Translations under genes and position numbers: made by a program
Part shown: piece by piece, positions 6,891-13,043 of the stretch
Layout of the letters: each line of letters opens with the position of its first letter
How positions within the stretch are numbered: the first letter of the stretch is position 1
The notes under the pieces: model-generated
The model's database searches: none
What the model saw: the letters and a program-made list of their open reading frames with translations, nothing else
What the model was told of the DNA's origin: nothing
Source of the DNA: Desulfosporosinus sp. UBA4726
Lineage (GTDB): Bacteria; Bacillota; Desulfitobacteriia; Desulfitobacteriales; Desulfitobacteriaceae
Length of the DNA: 13,043 nt
Reading direction: 5' to 3'
NCBI GenBank assembly: GCA_002404215.1
Contig: DHJG01000114.1
Span: 1 to 13,043 of the forward strand

Positions 6891-6918
6891 ATTATAGTCA
6901 CATTCAATTCCTTGTCAA
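6891..6918 (-). promoter_or_regulatory. Consensus promoter of noncoding RNA copy A
   Basis: Minus-strand TTGACA (6918-6913), 16-bp spacer, TATAAT (6896-6891): both boxes match the vegetative sigma consensus perfectly. The predicted start is near 6884. The boxes and spacer length are the same in copy B, although the spacer sequence differs. Confidence 0.75.
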
Positions 6919-6974
6919 GTGTTTTGTGAATATTATATTTTTCCATATTTGGGGTGACATTTAATGCTTGGAGA

Positions 6975-7001
6975 AGAGAAAAGGCCACTCAATGAGTGGC
7001 C
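6975..7001 (-). terminator. Terminator of noncoding RNA copy B
   Basis: The hairpin GGCCACTCAATGAGTGGCC (6983-7001) is followed on the minus strand by TTTTCTCTTC. It is the counterpart of the copy A hairpin, with one change in the loop. It separates copy B from the copy A promoter. Confidence 0.75.
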
Positions 7002-7602
7002 CTTAAATCTAATTGAATCCCGCAAAGTTCCTCCAGAATTAATGGATACACGGCTCGAGATTAATCTTCAACTAACTTCAAAATTATTATTAACCAGAAT
7101 GAATAGGCTTGTAACTAATACACCTTCCAACTAAGCAAACAAAACTCGCTATTACCTGTTTTGAGAAACTAAACTAGCAAGGGAGTTAAATACTTAACCT
7201 AAACCAAGAAAGTAAACTAGCCAAACTAACTTAAAGTAAGCTAACTAATCTGGACAAATCCTCCACTACATTATTAACTGCAGGCATAACTGGGGTCAAT
7301 CTGAAACAGCCTATTCAAAATAGTGAAACGTTTAAGTCTCAAATCACTTGAATTCTGAATCAATTTCCCAGTTTGATAACCGACTACCGATAAGGAAGAC
7401 TTAACACAGATAAGCCTGGAAGGAACTTTGCGGGAAATCCTTCTTTTAAACCACAAAAACCACCCTTCTAGGTGGCGTCAATTCTTCGAAATTCAGCATT
7501 GACTCAACTGTTGCGATGCTGAAACCTTCGATGAATCGAAACTTTACCTAGCACACGAAACAAGTTACTAATAAACTGAACCTTTTATAATTTAATGATT
7601 AT
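6975..7602 (-). ncRNA. Candidate large structured noncoding RNA, copy B
   Basis: A tandem counterpart of copy A, about 628 nt from near 7602 to the hairpin at 6983-7001. The same elements occur in the same order: UUCAGCAU/AUGCUGAA (7523-7516 with 7499-7492), the CCACC/GGUGG hairpin with U5 (7476-7455), and the 18-bp long-range helix (7434-7416 with 7036-7019) closing about 380 nt. The inner helix GAAUAGGCU (7316-7308) with AGCCUAUUC (7109-7101) is perfect here, while copy A has a G-U pair in it. Blocks such as TCAGATTGACCCCAGTTA and GTGGAGGAT-TGTCCAGATTAG are shared, and stretches between them have diverged. A 60-codon frame at 7274-7456 is not conserved in copy A and is not credible. Confidence 0.65.
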
Positions 7603-7608
7603 GTCTTC

Positions 7609-7636
7609 ATTATAACTAAATTCAGAGTCTTGTCAA
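7609..7636 (-). promoter_or_regulatory. Consensus promoter of noncoding RNA copy B
   Basis: Minus-strand TTGACA (7636-7631), 16-bp spacer, TATAAT (7614-7609), both perfect. The predicted start is near 7602. It lies about 85 bases beyond the thiE terminator, so this RNA should be transcribed independently of the thiD-cytX-thiM-thiE operon. Confidence 0.75.
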
Positions 7637-7713
7637 GTGCAATAAATTTAAAAGTTTAGTATTCCTACCTGCTTTTTATTGCTATCCAGGTTAAATAATA
7701 AAATTATAACCTA

Positions 7714-7744
7714 TCTTAAAAGCGCACGTCGAATCGACGAGCGC
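7714..7744 (-). terminator. Terminator of the thiD-cytX-thiM-thiE operon
   Basis: The stem GCGCACGTCG (7722-7731) with CGACGAGCGC (7735-7744), one A-A mismatch, is followed on the minus strand by TTTTAAG. It starts seven bases after the thiE stop codon. It is a typical intrinsic terminator for the salvage operon. Confidence 0.9.
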
Positions 7745-7750
7745 CTTAAT

Positions 7751-8392
7751 TTATGGTCTTATGAGTTTTTCAGATAACTGGCGTGCAGCCTTTAGAATGT
7801 TCTCTTTGGCCAAAATGGCAGATACGACAGATACCCCGTCAATACCGGTTGCCATAACCCTTTTTAGGTTGTTCTCATTGATTCCGCCGATCGCTACCAC
7901 TGGGATCGTAACCGATTTCTTAATGAGTTCTAATTGCTCTAGACTAACCGCTGAAGCATCGGTCTTAGTAGTTGTGCTAAAAATAGCTCCCACGCCCAAG
8001 TAATCAGCACCCTGCTGTTGAGCTAGAATTGCTTCCGTCAAGGTACTGGCAGAGACTCCGATAATTTTATTGGGGAAAAGGTCCCTCGCCTTGATCATCG
8101 GGAGATCATCTTGTCCGACGTGTAATCCATCAGCATCAACAGCAAGGGCGATGTCTAAACGGTCATTAATAATCAAGGGTATCCGGTAATGAGATGTTAT
8201 CTCTTTTACCCTTATAGCCAACTCTAAAAACTCCCGAGTAGAAATTGATTTTTCCCGGAGCTGTACTAAGGTTACCCCACCCTGAATAGCTAGTTCAATA
8301 CTCTGGAGCAAATTACGCTCTCCGAGCAGTTTCCGATCCGTGACCAGATACAGACTATAGTCTACATTGACCTTTACTTTGACCTCACTCAT
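7751..8392 (-). CDS. thiE: Thiamine-phosphate synthase ThiE, second (classical) paralogue
   Basis: A 213-residue thiamin-phosphate synthase, the last gene of the salvage operon. It carries the textbook blocks in order: YLVTDR, LVQLREK, LIINDRLDIALA, DGLHVGQDDLP, GVSAST, GADYLGVGAIFSTTTKTDAS, and IPVVAIGGIN. It closes the pathway from ThiM-phosphorylated thiazole and ThiD-made HMP-PP. ATG 8392 overlaps the thiM stop by eight bases, so it is translationally coupled. It ends seven bases before a strong terminator. It is closer to the classical sequence pattern than the paralogue in the thiSGHFEC operon. Having one ThiE in each arm suggests separate origins or separate expression. Confidence 0.95.
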   Translation of the reverse strand: MSEVKVKVNVDYSLYLVTDRKLLGERNLLQSIELAIQGGVTLVQLREKSISTREFLELAIRVKEITSHYRIPLIINDRLDIALAVDADGLHVGQDDLPMIKARDLFPNKIIGVSASTLTEAILAQQQGADYLGVGAIFSTTTKTDASAVSLEQLELIKKSVTIPVVAIGGINENNLKRVMATGIDGVSVVSAILAKENILKAARQLSEKLIRP

Positions 8393-9197
8393 TACTGATT
8401 TTACCTTCTCTAGCCAAGGTCTCAGGGGTCAGATTATAGATACTATCGAATAACCTGGCTCTAAATGTCCCTACCCCTTCTCCATGTCGCAAGGAAGCCT
8501 GAGCGATCTCTCCGGCTAAGCCCATGCTTATTATTCCGGCGATAGCTGCCGTGTAGTAATCTTTCGTTACGCCACAAAAGGTACCCACGAGGGAGGTTGT
8601 CATACACCCTGTTCCTGTAACGTCTGCTAATATTCGGTGGCCATTGTCCAGTAAACAAACTTGACTGCCATCGGAAACAACATCCGTTTTTCCTGTAATA
8701 GCGATCACGCAGCTTAACTCAGAGGCAAGCTTTTTAGCAATTATTGAACTATCTTGTTCGTCTGCGAGCGAATCAACGCCCTTAATGGCCGCCTCTAGGC
8801 CAGCCAATATTTTGACCTCGGACATATTGCCTCGGATGACCTCGGGTTTTAACTCCCTTATCAGTTTCTCTGCAGTATTGGTTCGCAACTTAGTGGCCCC
8901 AACCCCTACAGGATCTAAAATCACCGGAACGCCCAACGCTTTCGCTCGTAGTCCAGCCACCAGCATACTTTCAATCGTTCTGGCATTTAGAGTGCCAATA
9001 TTAAGGACTAAGGCCGAAGCAAATCCAACCATTTCGGCAACTTCTTCTAGATCATCCGCCATGACAGGAGAACCTCCAATGGCTAGAACGATATTGGCAC
9101 AGTCATTGACAGTAACATAGTTGGTGATATGGTGAATCAAGGGGCTTTTTTCTTTAACCAGATTTAAGTTTGCTAAGATTTTCTCACGTAGTTCCAT
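8385..9197 (-). CDS. thiM: Hydroxyethylthiazole kinase ThiM
   Basis: About 270 residues. It phosphorylates 4-methyl-5-(2-hydroxyethyl)thiazole for salvage. Visible: the N-terminal substrate region (PLIHHITNYVTVNDCAN), IGGSPVMADD, LDPVGVGATKLRT, IRGNMSE, and the C-terminal DVTGTGCMTTSL anion hole with the catalytic Cys typical of ribokinase-like vitamin kinases. A longer frame could start at TTG 9215, but that TTG is part of the TTGGAGGTTGA ribosome site. ATG 9197, about ten bases after it, is preferred. It overlaps the end of cytX by 25 bases and thiE by eight. Confidence 0.95.
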   Translation of the reverse strand: MELREKILANLNLVKEKSPLIHHITNYVTVNDCANIVLAIGGSPVMADDLEEVAEMVGFASALVLNIGTLNARTIESMLVAGLRAKALGVPVILDPVGVGATKLRTNTAEKLIRELKPEVIRGNMSEVKILAGLEAAIKGVDSLADEQDSSIIAKKLASELSCVIAITGKTDVVSDGSQVCLLDNGHRILADVTGTGCMTTSLVGTFCGVTKDYYTAAIAGIISMGLAGEIAQASLRHGEGVGTFRARLFDSIYNLTPETLAREGKISNE

Positions 9198-10393
9198 TTG
9201 ACAGTCAACCTCCAAGTTATTAAATGTATTACACTGACGATCAGCATAACCGGAATGGTATATCCGATAATAAGATCTAACTTGATAAACTGGTAGTATA
9301 ATATTGTACCTATTATACAGAGGGCTAATGTCCCCCAGTTTACTAATAGTTCTACTCGTATCTTCTTATTTTTTAAAAGAAAATAGTCTGTTAAAAGGAT
9401 GGCGAACAGAGGCGCAAAAACCGAACCAATAGCGTAGAGGAAAACCTGATATTGTTCAATATTCACGATGATTGCTAGTCCTGTTCCCAGAGCGGTCATC
9501 ACCAAGGCAACCGTTTTTTCGTTCAGCCTAGGGAAAACATTTAGAAAAGTAACTCCGGCTGAATAAGCGTCCATAAAGGTTGTGGTTACCGTCGCCAAGA
9601 CAATAATCCCTAAGGCTACTATACCTAGATTAGCGGCCAGTAGCATAGCCGAGGGGTCAGGATCCGAAGCAAGAATGGCTGCGCCTAAACCAATAATGTA
9701 CATCCAGCTGCTGCCGAAAAAGTAACCAAGCCAGCTGCCTCCAGCCCCGCCCCTCTTCGTCTTGGCAAAGCGTGTATAGTCAGAAATCAAGGGTAACCAG
9801 GATAAGGGCATGACCACAGCCAATTCTAAAGCTGCGCCGAATGCCATCCCCCCGATAACCGGTTTAGTAAACAAATCAGGGCTACGGAAAATAATAACGC
9901 TTAAGACCATTGTCAATAAAAATAATAAAATTACGGCAATATGGTTCGCCTTTTTCCAGCCGCTATCTTTTCCAAGCCAAACCCAGACCATAATTAAAGC
10001 TCCAATCATGAGGCACCAGAGTGTCAGATGATCAAACGACCATAAAATCTTTGTAATCTGGTTAACCGATCGGGCCCCAACTATGATCATCACAGCTGTC
10101 CAACCCAGTAACTGCAATACGTTTAAGACAGAAAATACATAAGAACCGTATTGACCAAAGGAAATTCTAGTGGACACCAAGGCTGGAATTCTTTCCGTAG
10201 TTCCTATGACTCCTCCCAGAACCAAAAGAGTCGTTCCCACTAAGTGTCCAAGAAGAATCGCCAACAATCCCATTTTAAAGCCCAAGGGGGCTAGAAGACC
10301 ACCGGCTAAGATTTCAGCTACAGATATTGCTGCGCCAAACCAAAGGGTAGTAAAGTTAAACATACTTAAGTTATTCTTTGAAGATATGCTCAA
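9173..10393 (-). CDS. cytX: Hydroxymethylpyrimidine permease CytX (NCS1 family)
   Basis: A 406-residue integral membrane protein with about 12 hydrophobic segments, beginning FTTLWFGAAISVAEILAGG and including LGHLVGTTLLVLGGVIG and VVMPLSWLPLISDYTRFAK, typical of NCS1 nucleobase-cation symporters. Family members in TPP-riboswitch operons are assigned to uptake of hydroxymethylpyrimidine (CytX). The position between thiD and thiM fits this. The start is TTG 10393 in a four-base overlap with the thiD stop, with AGGCAGGA about eight bases upstream. An internal ATG eleven codons later lacks a good ribosome site. Substrate is inferred from context; a cytosine permease is the alternative. Confidence 0.88.
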   Translation of the reverse strand: MSISSKNNLSMFNFTTLWFGAAISVAEILAGGLLAPLGFKMGLLAILLGHLVGTTLLVLGGVIGTTERIPALVSTRISFGQYGSYVFSVLNVLQLLGWTAVMIIVGARSVNQITKILWSFDHLTLWCLMIGALIMVWVWLGKDSGWKKANHIAVILLFLLTMVLSVIIFRSPDLFTKPVIGGMAFGAALELAVVMPLSWLPLISDYTRFAKTKRGGAGGSWLGYFFGSSWMYIIGLGAAILASDPDPSAMLLAANLGIVALGIIVLATVTTTFMDAYSAGVTFLNVFPRLNEKTVALVMTALGTGLAIIVNIEQYQVFLYAIGSVFAPLFAILLTDYFLLKNKKIRVELLVNWGTLALCIIGTILYYQFIKLDLIIGYTIPVMLIVSVIHLITWRLTVKWNYVRKS

Positions 10394-11193
10394 TCGATTA
10401 ATCCTGCCTTCTTGTACAGTGTATAAAAGTGATGAGTTGGTCCGACACCTTTGCCAATTGCTAAAGAATGTTCGATGGCAATGTTAATGTATTCCTTAGC
10501 TCGGGAGACAGCCTCGTTAAGTGTGTACCCCAGAGCCAGATTTGCAGTAATGGCTGACGATAATGTACAACCCGTTCCATGGGTATTCTTTGTAGCAATC
10601 CTAGGTGAGGAAAAATAACTAAATTCCCGTCCATCATAGAGGATATCCGTCGACTCATTCTCTAGGTGTCCTCCCTTTAGGAGTACATTCTTAGCTCCCA
10701 TTTGATAAATAACCTTGGCGGACTCTTCCATCTGCCTAAGCGTGTGAATTGACATATTAGTCATGACCTCAGCCTCAGGAATATTAGGCGTAACGATCAT
10801 GGCCAGCGGCAACAATTCCTTAATCAGAGTTGCTTCTGCCAACGGATTTAACAAATGGTATCCACTCTTCGATACCATCACCGGGTCCAAAACAATAGTT
10901 TGTGGCGAATAGTGTCTCAAACGCTCGGCAATCACCTCTATGGTTTGGACTTGCGAGACCATTCCAATTTTTACACCGTCAACCTCAATATCGTCAAATA
11001 TTGCCTCGATTTGTTTAGCTATGACATCTCTTGAAATATCCTCTACAGCAAATACCCCTTGAGTATTTTGAGCGGTGACAGCCGTAATTACGCTCATTCC
11101 GTATACTCCATGCGCAGAAAAAGTCTTTAGATCGGCTTGAATCCCTGCTCCACCGCTACAGTCCGAACCAGCTATGGACAATACCTTTTTCAT
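10390..11193 (-). CDS. thiD: Hydroxymethylpyrimidine/phosphomethylpyrimidine kinase ThiD
   Basis: A 267-residue ribokinase-fold enzyme phosphorylating HMP to HMP-P and HMP-P to HMP-PP. Visible: the N-terminal AGSDCSGGAGIQADLKTF, AVTAQNT, GMVSQ, VLDPVMVSKSG, VTPNIPEAEV, LLKGGH, and the catalytic THGTGCTLSSAI near the C-terminus. Length is normal. It is first in the salvage operon, but it also must serve the ThiC product because the de novo operon has no thiD. ATG 11193 is preceded by GGGGAGGTTG, a strong ribosome site. The stop overlaps the cytX start. Confidence 0.96.
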   Translation of the reverse strand: MKKVLSIAGSDCSGGAGIQADLKTFSAHGVYGMSVITAVTAQNTQGVFAVEDISRDVIAKQIEAIFDDIEVDGVKIGMVSQVQTIEVIAERLRHYSPQTIVLDPVMVSKSGYHLLNPLAEATLIKELLPLAMIVTPNIPEAEVMTNMSIHTLRQMEESAKVIYQMGAKNVLLKGGHLENESTDILYDGREFSYFSSPRIATKNTHGTGCTLSSAITANLALGYTLNEAVSRAKEYINIAIEHSLAIGKGVGPTHHFYTLYKKAGLID

Positions 11194-11225
11194 GACAACC
11201 TCCCCAATATTATTACTCTAGAAGA

Positions 11226-11265
11226 TAAAAAAGAGCGCAAAGCCCCAGAATAGGGTTTGTGCTCT
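11226..11265 (-). terminator. Riboswitch expression-platform terminator before thiD
   Basis: The stem AGAGCGCAAAGCCCC (11232-11246) pairs with GGGTTTGTGCTCT (11253-11265), with small internal mismatches, and a T6 run follows on the minus strand (11232-11227). It lies between the TPP aptamer and thiD. CUCUU/AAGAG (11279-11275 with 11266-11262) could form a competing, antiterminator-like hairpin with the 5' arm. Confidence 0.88.
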
Positions 11266-11283
11266 TAATCTTTAAAGAGTAAC

Positions 11284-11378
11284 TGCTTACCTACGCTGGC
11301 ATTATCCAGATCAGGTTATAAGGGTCTTAGACTTTATAGTGTCTAAATCTCAGCCAGCCTTTCCAGCTCCCCTGTCCA
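11284..11378 (-). ncRNA. TPP riboswitch (THI element) controlling thiD-cytX-thiM-thiE
   Basis: On the minus strand the THI-box blocks appear in order: GGGGAGC, GGCTGAGA (CTGAGA at 11353-11348), ACCTGATCTGG and CTGGATAATGCCAGCG (11309-11294), then TAGGTAAGC. The arm between CTGAGA and ACCTGAT is longer than in the first riboswitch and folds as TTTAGAC/GTCTAA. It is followed by an intrinsic terminator, so TPP should repress the salvage operon transcriptionally. Confidence 0.95.
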
Positions 11379-11400
11379 TAACAATATGTGATTTTCCTTA

Positions 11401-11429
11401 AATTTAACATTAATAACTGTGTAAGTCAA
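11401..11429 (-). promoter_or_regulatory. Predicted promoter of the thiD operon
   Basis: Minus strand: TTGACT (11429-11424), 17-bp spacer, TAAATT (11406-11401). The expected start is near 11394, about 15 bases before the TPP aptamer. The -35 box matches five of six positions and the -10 box four of six. Confidence 0.5.
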
Positions 11430-11444
11430 TGCACCTTTCAAGCT

Positions 11445-11464
11445 AAGTAAGCCCTACCTTACTT
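11445..11464. repeat. Short inverted repeat between the divergent thiD and rmuC genes
   Basis: AAGTAAG-CCCTAC-CTTACTT is a perfect 7-bp stem with a 6-base loop, upstream of the predicted thiD promoter. No T-run follows, so it is not a clear terminator. It could be an operator; nothing more can be said. Confidence 0.35.
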
Positions 11465-11558
11465 GAGTTGGCAAATTAAAATATTTTACACAATAATGTC
11501 CACTCTTTGTGATAAAGTGTATTAAAAAGTACATTTAGTATCAGGGGGGCATTTTTTT

Positions 11559-12884
11559 ATGATAGAACAGTTACTGGTCGGCTTAATTATTCTCGTTGTC
11601 ATTGTCATTATTTTACTTATTATCTTATTGACCCGTTCCTCACAAGCCCCGTTTGTCCAGTTCGAGAGTAAATTTTCTTCTCTAGAGAAAAATCTCGAAC
11701 GTAATGAACGCCTTGTCAATGGTGAAATTTCCAAGAACCGAGAAGAATCAAATTCAAACGCTCGACAAGTCCGCGAAGAGCTTAATCAGTCTGTCCATTC
11801 CTTTAACGAGTCCGTTCTGGCACGTATGGCGGAAATCGCCAACCTGCAACGAAATCAATTAGACATTTTCTCTACCCAGTTAGGCGCTCTTACCAAAACC
11901 AATGATCAAAAATTAGAACAGCTACGCAAAACGGTAGAAGAACGGCTTCTCCTCATTCAACAAGATAATGGAAAAAAACTAGATCAAATGCGTGCAACCG
12001 TAGACGAAAAGCTAAGCGCTACTCTTGAGCAACGCCTGGGCGAATCTTTCAAATTAGTGAGTGAACGATTAGAAGCCGTACACAAAGGGCTTGGGGAAAT
12101 GCAAACCTTGGCTTCCGGTGTCGGTGACTTGAAGAAAGTTCTCACCAATGTTAAAACCCGAGGAATTTGGGGAGAAATTCAATTGGGAAATTTACTAGAA
12201 CAAATCTTAACTCCTGAACAATATAGCACGAATGTCATAACCAAAGCTGGAAGCAACGACCGCGTCGAATTTGCCATTAAGCTCCCCGCTCGGGACGGTC
12301 AGGACAGTATCATTTGGCTTCCGATTGATGCGAAATTTCCGATGGAAGATTATGAACGCTTAATCGAGGCCCAAGATCAGGCCAATCTCCCACGAATCGA
12401 AGAACTCGGTAAATCTTTGGAAAACTGTATCAAACTAGAGGCTAAAACTATTCGAGACAAATATATCGATCCTCCGAATACCACAGATTTCGGCATTCTT
12501 TTCTTACCAATTGAAGGATTGTATGCGGAGGTATTACGCCGTCCTGGCCTTTGTGAAATCCTGCAACGGGAGTACAAAGTCGTCATTACCGGTCCAACTA
12601 CGCTGGCGGCCCTGCTCAATAGCCTACAAATGGGCTTCAGAACCCTGGCTATAGAAAAGCGCTCTAGCGAAGTGTGGACCTTGCTGAGCGCAGTGAAAAC
12701 GGAATTCGGTAAATTTGTGGAAGTTCTTGAAAAAACTCAGAAAAAGCTCCAAGAAGCTAGCAACACTATCGAAACCGCGACCCGTAAGTCTCGAACGATT
12801 GCACGCAAGCTTAAAAATGTCCAGACCCTACCGGCCCACGAAGCCGAATCACTGCTGGGGCAAGAGATGGAGAGCGACGACTAA
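11559..12884 (+). CDS. rmuC: RmuC-family DNA recombination protein
   Basis: 441 residues. An N-terminal transmembrane helix (about residues 5-25, LLVGLIILVVIVIILLIILL) is followed by a long charged coiled-coil region (about 30-180) and the RmuC nuclease-like domain. That domain contains NVKTRGIWGEIQLGNLLEQIL-type sequence, the PD-(D/E)XK-like IWLPIDAKFP motif and LPIEGLYAEVL. E. coli RmuC limits inversions at short inverted repeats; a nuclease role is proposed for the family. It is probably membrane-anchored with the bulk in the cytoplasm. ATG 11559 follows AGGGGGGC with eight bases spacing. It is transcribed alone, divergent from thiD, with no functional tie to thiamin. Confidence 0.93.
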   Translation: MIEQLLVGLIILVVIVIILLIILLTRSSQAPFVQFESKFSSLEKNLERNERLVNGEISKNREESNSNARQVREELNQSVHSFNESVLARMAEIANLQRNQLDIFSTQLGALTKTNDQKLEQLRKTVEERLLLIQQDNGKKLDQMRATVDEKLSATLEQRLGESFKLVSERLEAVHKGLGEMQTLASGVGDLKKVLTNVKTRGIWGEIQLGNLLEQILTPEQYSTNVITKAGSNDRVEFAIKLPARDGQDSIIWLPIDAKFPMEDYERLIEAQDQANLPRIEELGKSLENCIKLEAKTIRDKYIDPPNTTDFGILFLPIEGLYAEVLRRPGLCEILQREYKVVITGPTTLAALLNSLQMGFRTLAIEKRSSEVWTLLSAVKTEFGKFVEVLEKTQKKLQEASNTIETATRKSRTIARKLKNVQTLPAHEAESLLGQEMESDD

Positions 12885-12907
12885 TTCTTTTACATAATGA
12901 AAATACA

Positions 12908-12924
12908 AAAGCATGGACTGCTTT
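12908..12924. terminator. Possible bidirectional terminator between convergent rmuC and ABC exporter gene
   Basis: AAAGCA (12908-12913) and TGCTTT (12919-12924) form a 6-bp hairpin, followed by TATATAT on the plus strand and by TGTATTTTC on the minus strand. It sits between the two convergent stop codons. The stem is weak. Confidence 0.4.
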
Positions 12925-12944
12925 ATATATAGCTATTTTAGGTT

Positions 12945-13043
12945 TTAGTTAAATACTGTTGCTGTCTCCCATAGCATACGATAAAGCCCTTTTTGTCCGA
13001 GCAGCTCGTCGTGCTTTCCTCGTTCTACGATCTGACCTCGGTC
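12945..13043 (-). CDS. ABC exporter, C-terminal end of the nucleotide-binding domain (cut by window edge)
   Basis: The last 32 codons of a minus-strand gene, read in frame to TAA 12947-12945. The sequence DRGQIVERGKHDELL, followed by GLYRMLWETATVFN, is the segment after the H-loop of multidrug/lipid-type ABC exporters (fused membrane and ATPase domains). The gene continues beyond base 13043. Its substrate cannot be told from this fragment. It converges on rmuC. Confidence 0.85.
   Translation of the reverse strand, partial: DRGQIVERGKHDELLGQKGLYRMLWETATVFN

Larger units (their letters stand above)
6259..7636. repeat. Diverged tandem direct repeat, two units about 720 bp apart
   Basis: Corresponding landmarks lie at a nearly constant offset: terminator hairpins 6259 and 6983, long-helix 3' arms 6298 and 7019, promoters 6891 and 7609. 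Each unit includes promoter, body and terminator. Long identical blocks alternate with clearly diverged ones, as expected for an old duplication under RNA-structure constraint. No target-site duplication or transposase was seen. Confidence 0.9.

Noticed and set aside
7274..7456. 60-codon minus-strand frame inside noncoding RNA copy B
   Set aside because: It runs across the long-helix arm, has no ribosome site and is not kept as a frame in copy A. It is chance opening in AT-rich noncoding DNA.
6272..7750. CRISPR array
   Set aside because: There are only two long units, about 720 bp apart, with no short regularly spaced repeats and no cas genes.
8785..9120. 111-codon plus-strand frame opposite thiM, and similar frames opposite other thi genes
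   Set aside because: These are antisense shadows of well-supported genes, lacking ribosome sites and familiar motifs.

Overview
The window carries a two-sided thiamin (vitamin B1) locus from a low-to-mid GC Gram-positive bacterium. The anaerobic tyrosine-lyase ThiH (not ThiO), a short ThiF, a roughly 430-residue ThiC, the TPP riboswitch operons and strong AGGAGG ribosome sites point to an anaerobic Firmicute of the Clostridia. A Desulfosporosinus/Desulfitobacterium-like member of the Peptococcaceae is my best guess, from gene content only.

Layout. The left edge has, on the minus strand, the first residues of an ABC transporter ATPase (143 to 1) and a one-component regulator with an excisionase-type HTH and a periplasmic-binding-like sensor domain (1152 to 241). 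Divergent from it, behind a good promoter, a TPP riboswitch and an intrinsic terminator, runs the de novo operon thiS-thiG-thiH-thiF-thiE-thiC (1533 to 6271, plus strand). On the other side a second TPP riboswitch with its own terminator controls a minus-strand operon thiD-cytX-thiM-thiE (11193 down to 7751). This is the salvage arm: HMP uptake and phosphorylation, thiazole phosphorylation, and coupling. A plus-strand rmuC (11559 to 12884) and the C-terminal end of a minus-strand ABC exporter (12945 to 13043) close the window.

The two thi operons converge on about 1.48 kb without a credible protein gene (6272 to 7750). This stretch is not empty. It holds two diverged tandem copies (offset about 720 bp) of the same unit. 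Read on the minus strand, each copy has a TTGACA-16-TATAAT promoter, about 630 nt with matching long-range complementary segments, and a GC-rich hairpin followed by a U-rich tract. I interpret these as two genes for a large structured noncoding RNA that I cannot assign to a known family. This is the most interesting part of the window.

How the genes work together. ThiS (adenylated by ThiF), ThiH (dehydroglycine from tyrosine) and ThiG make the thiazole phosphate. ThiC makes HMP-P, and ThiD from the opposite operon makes HMP-PP. CytX imports HMP and ThiM salvages the thiazole alcohol. One of two ThiE paralogues joins the halves. ThiL, Dxs, IscS/ThiI are not in the window.
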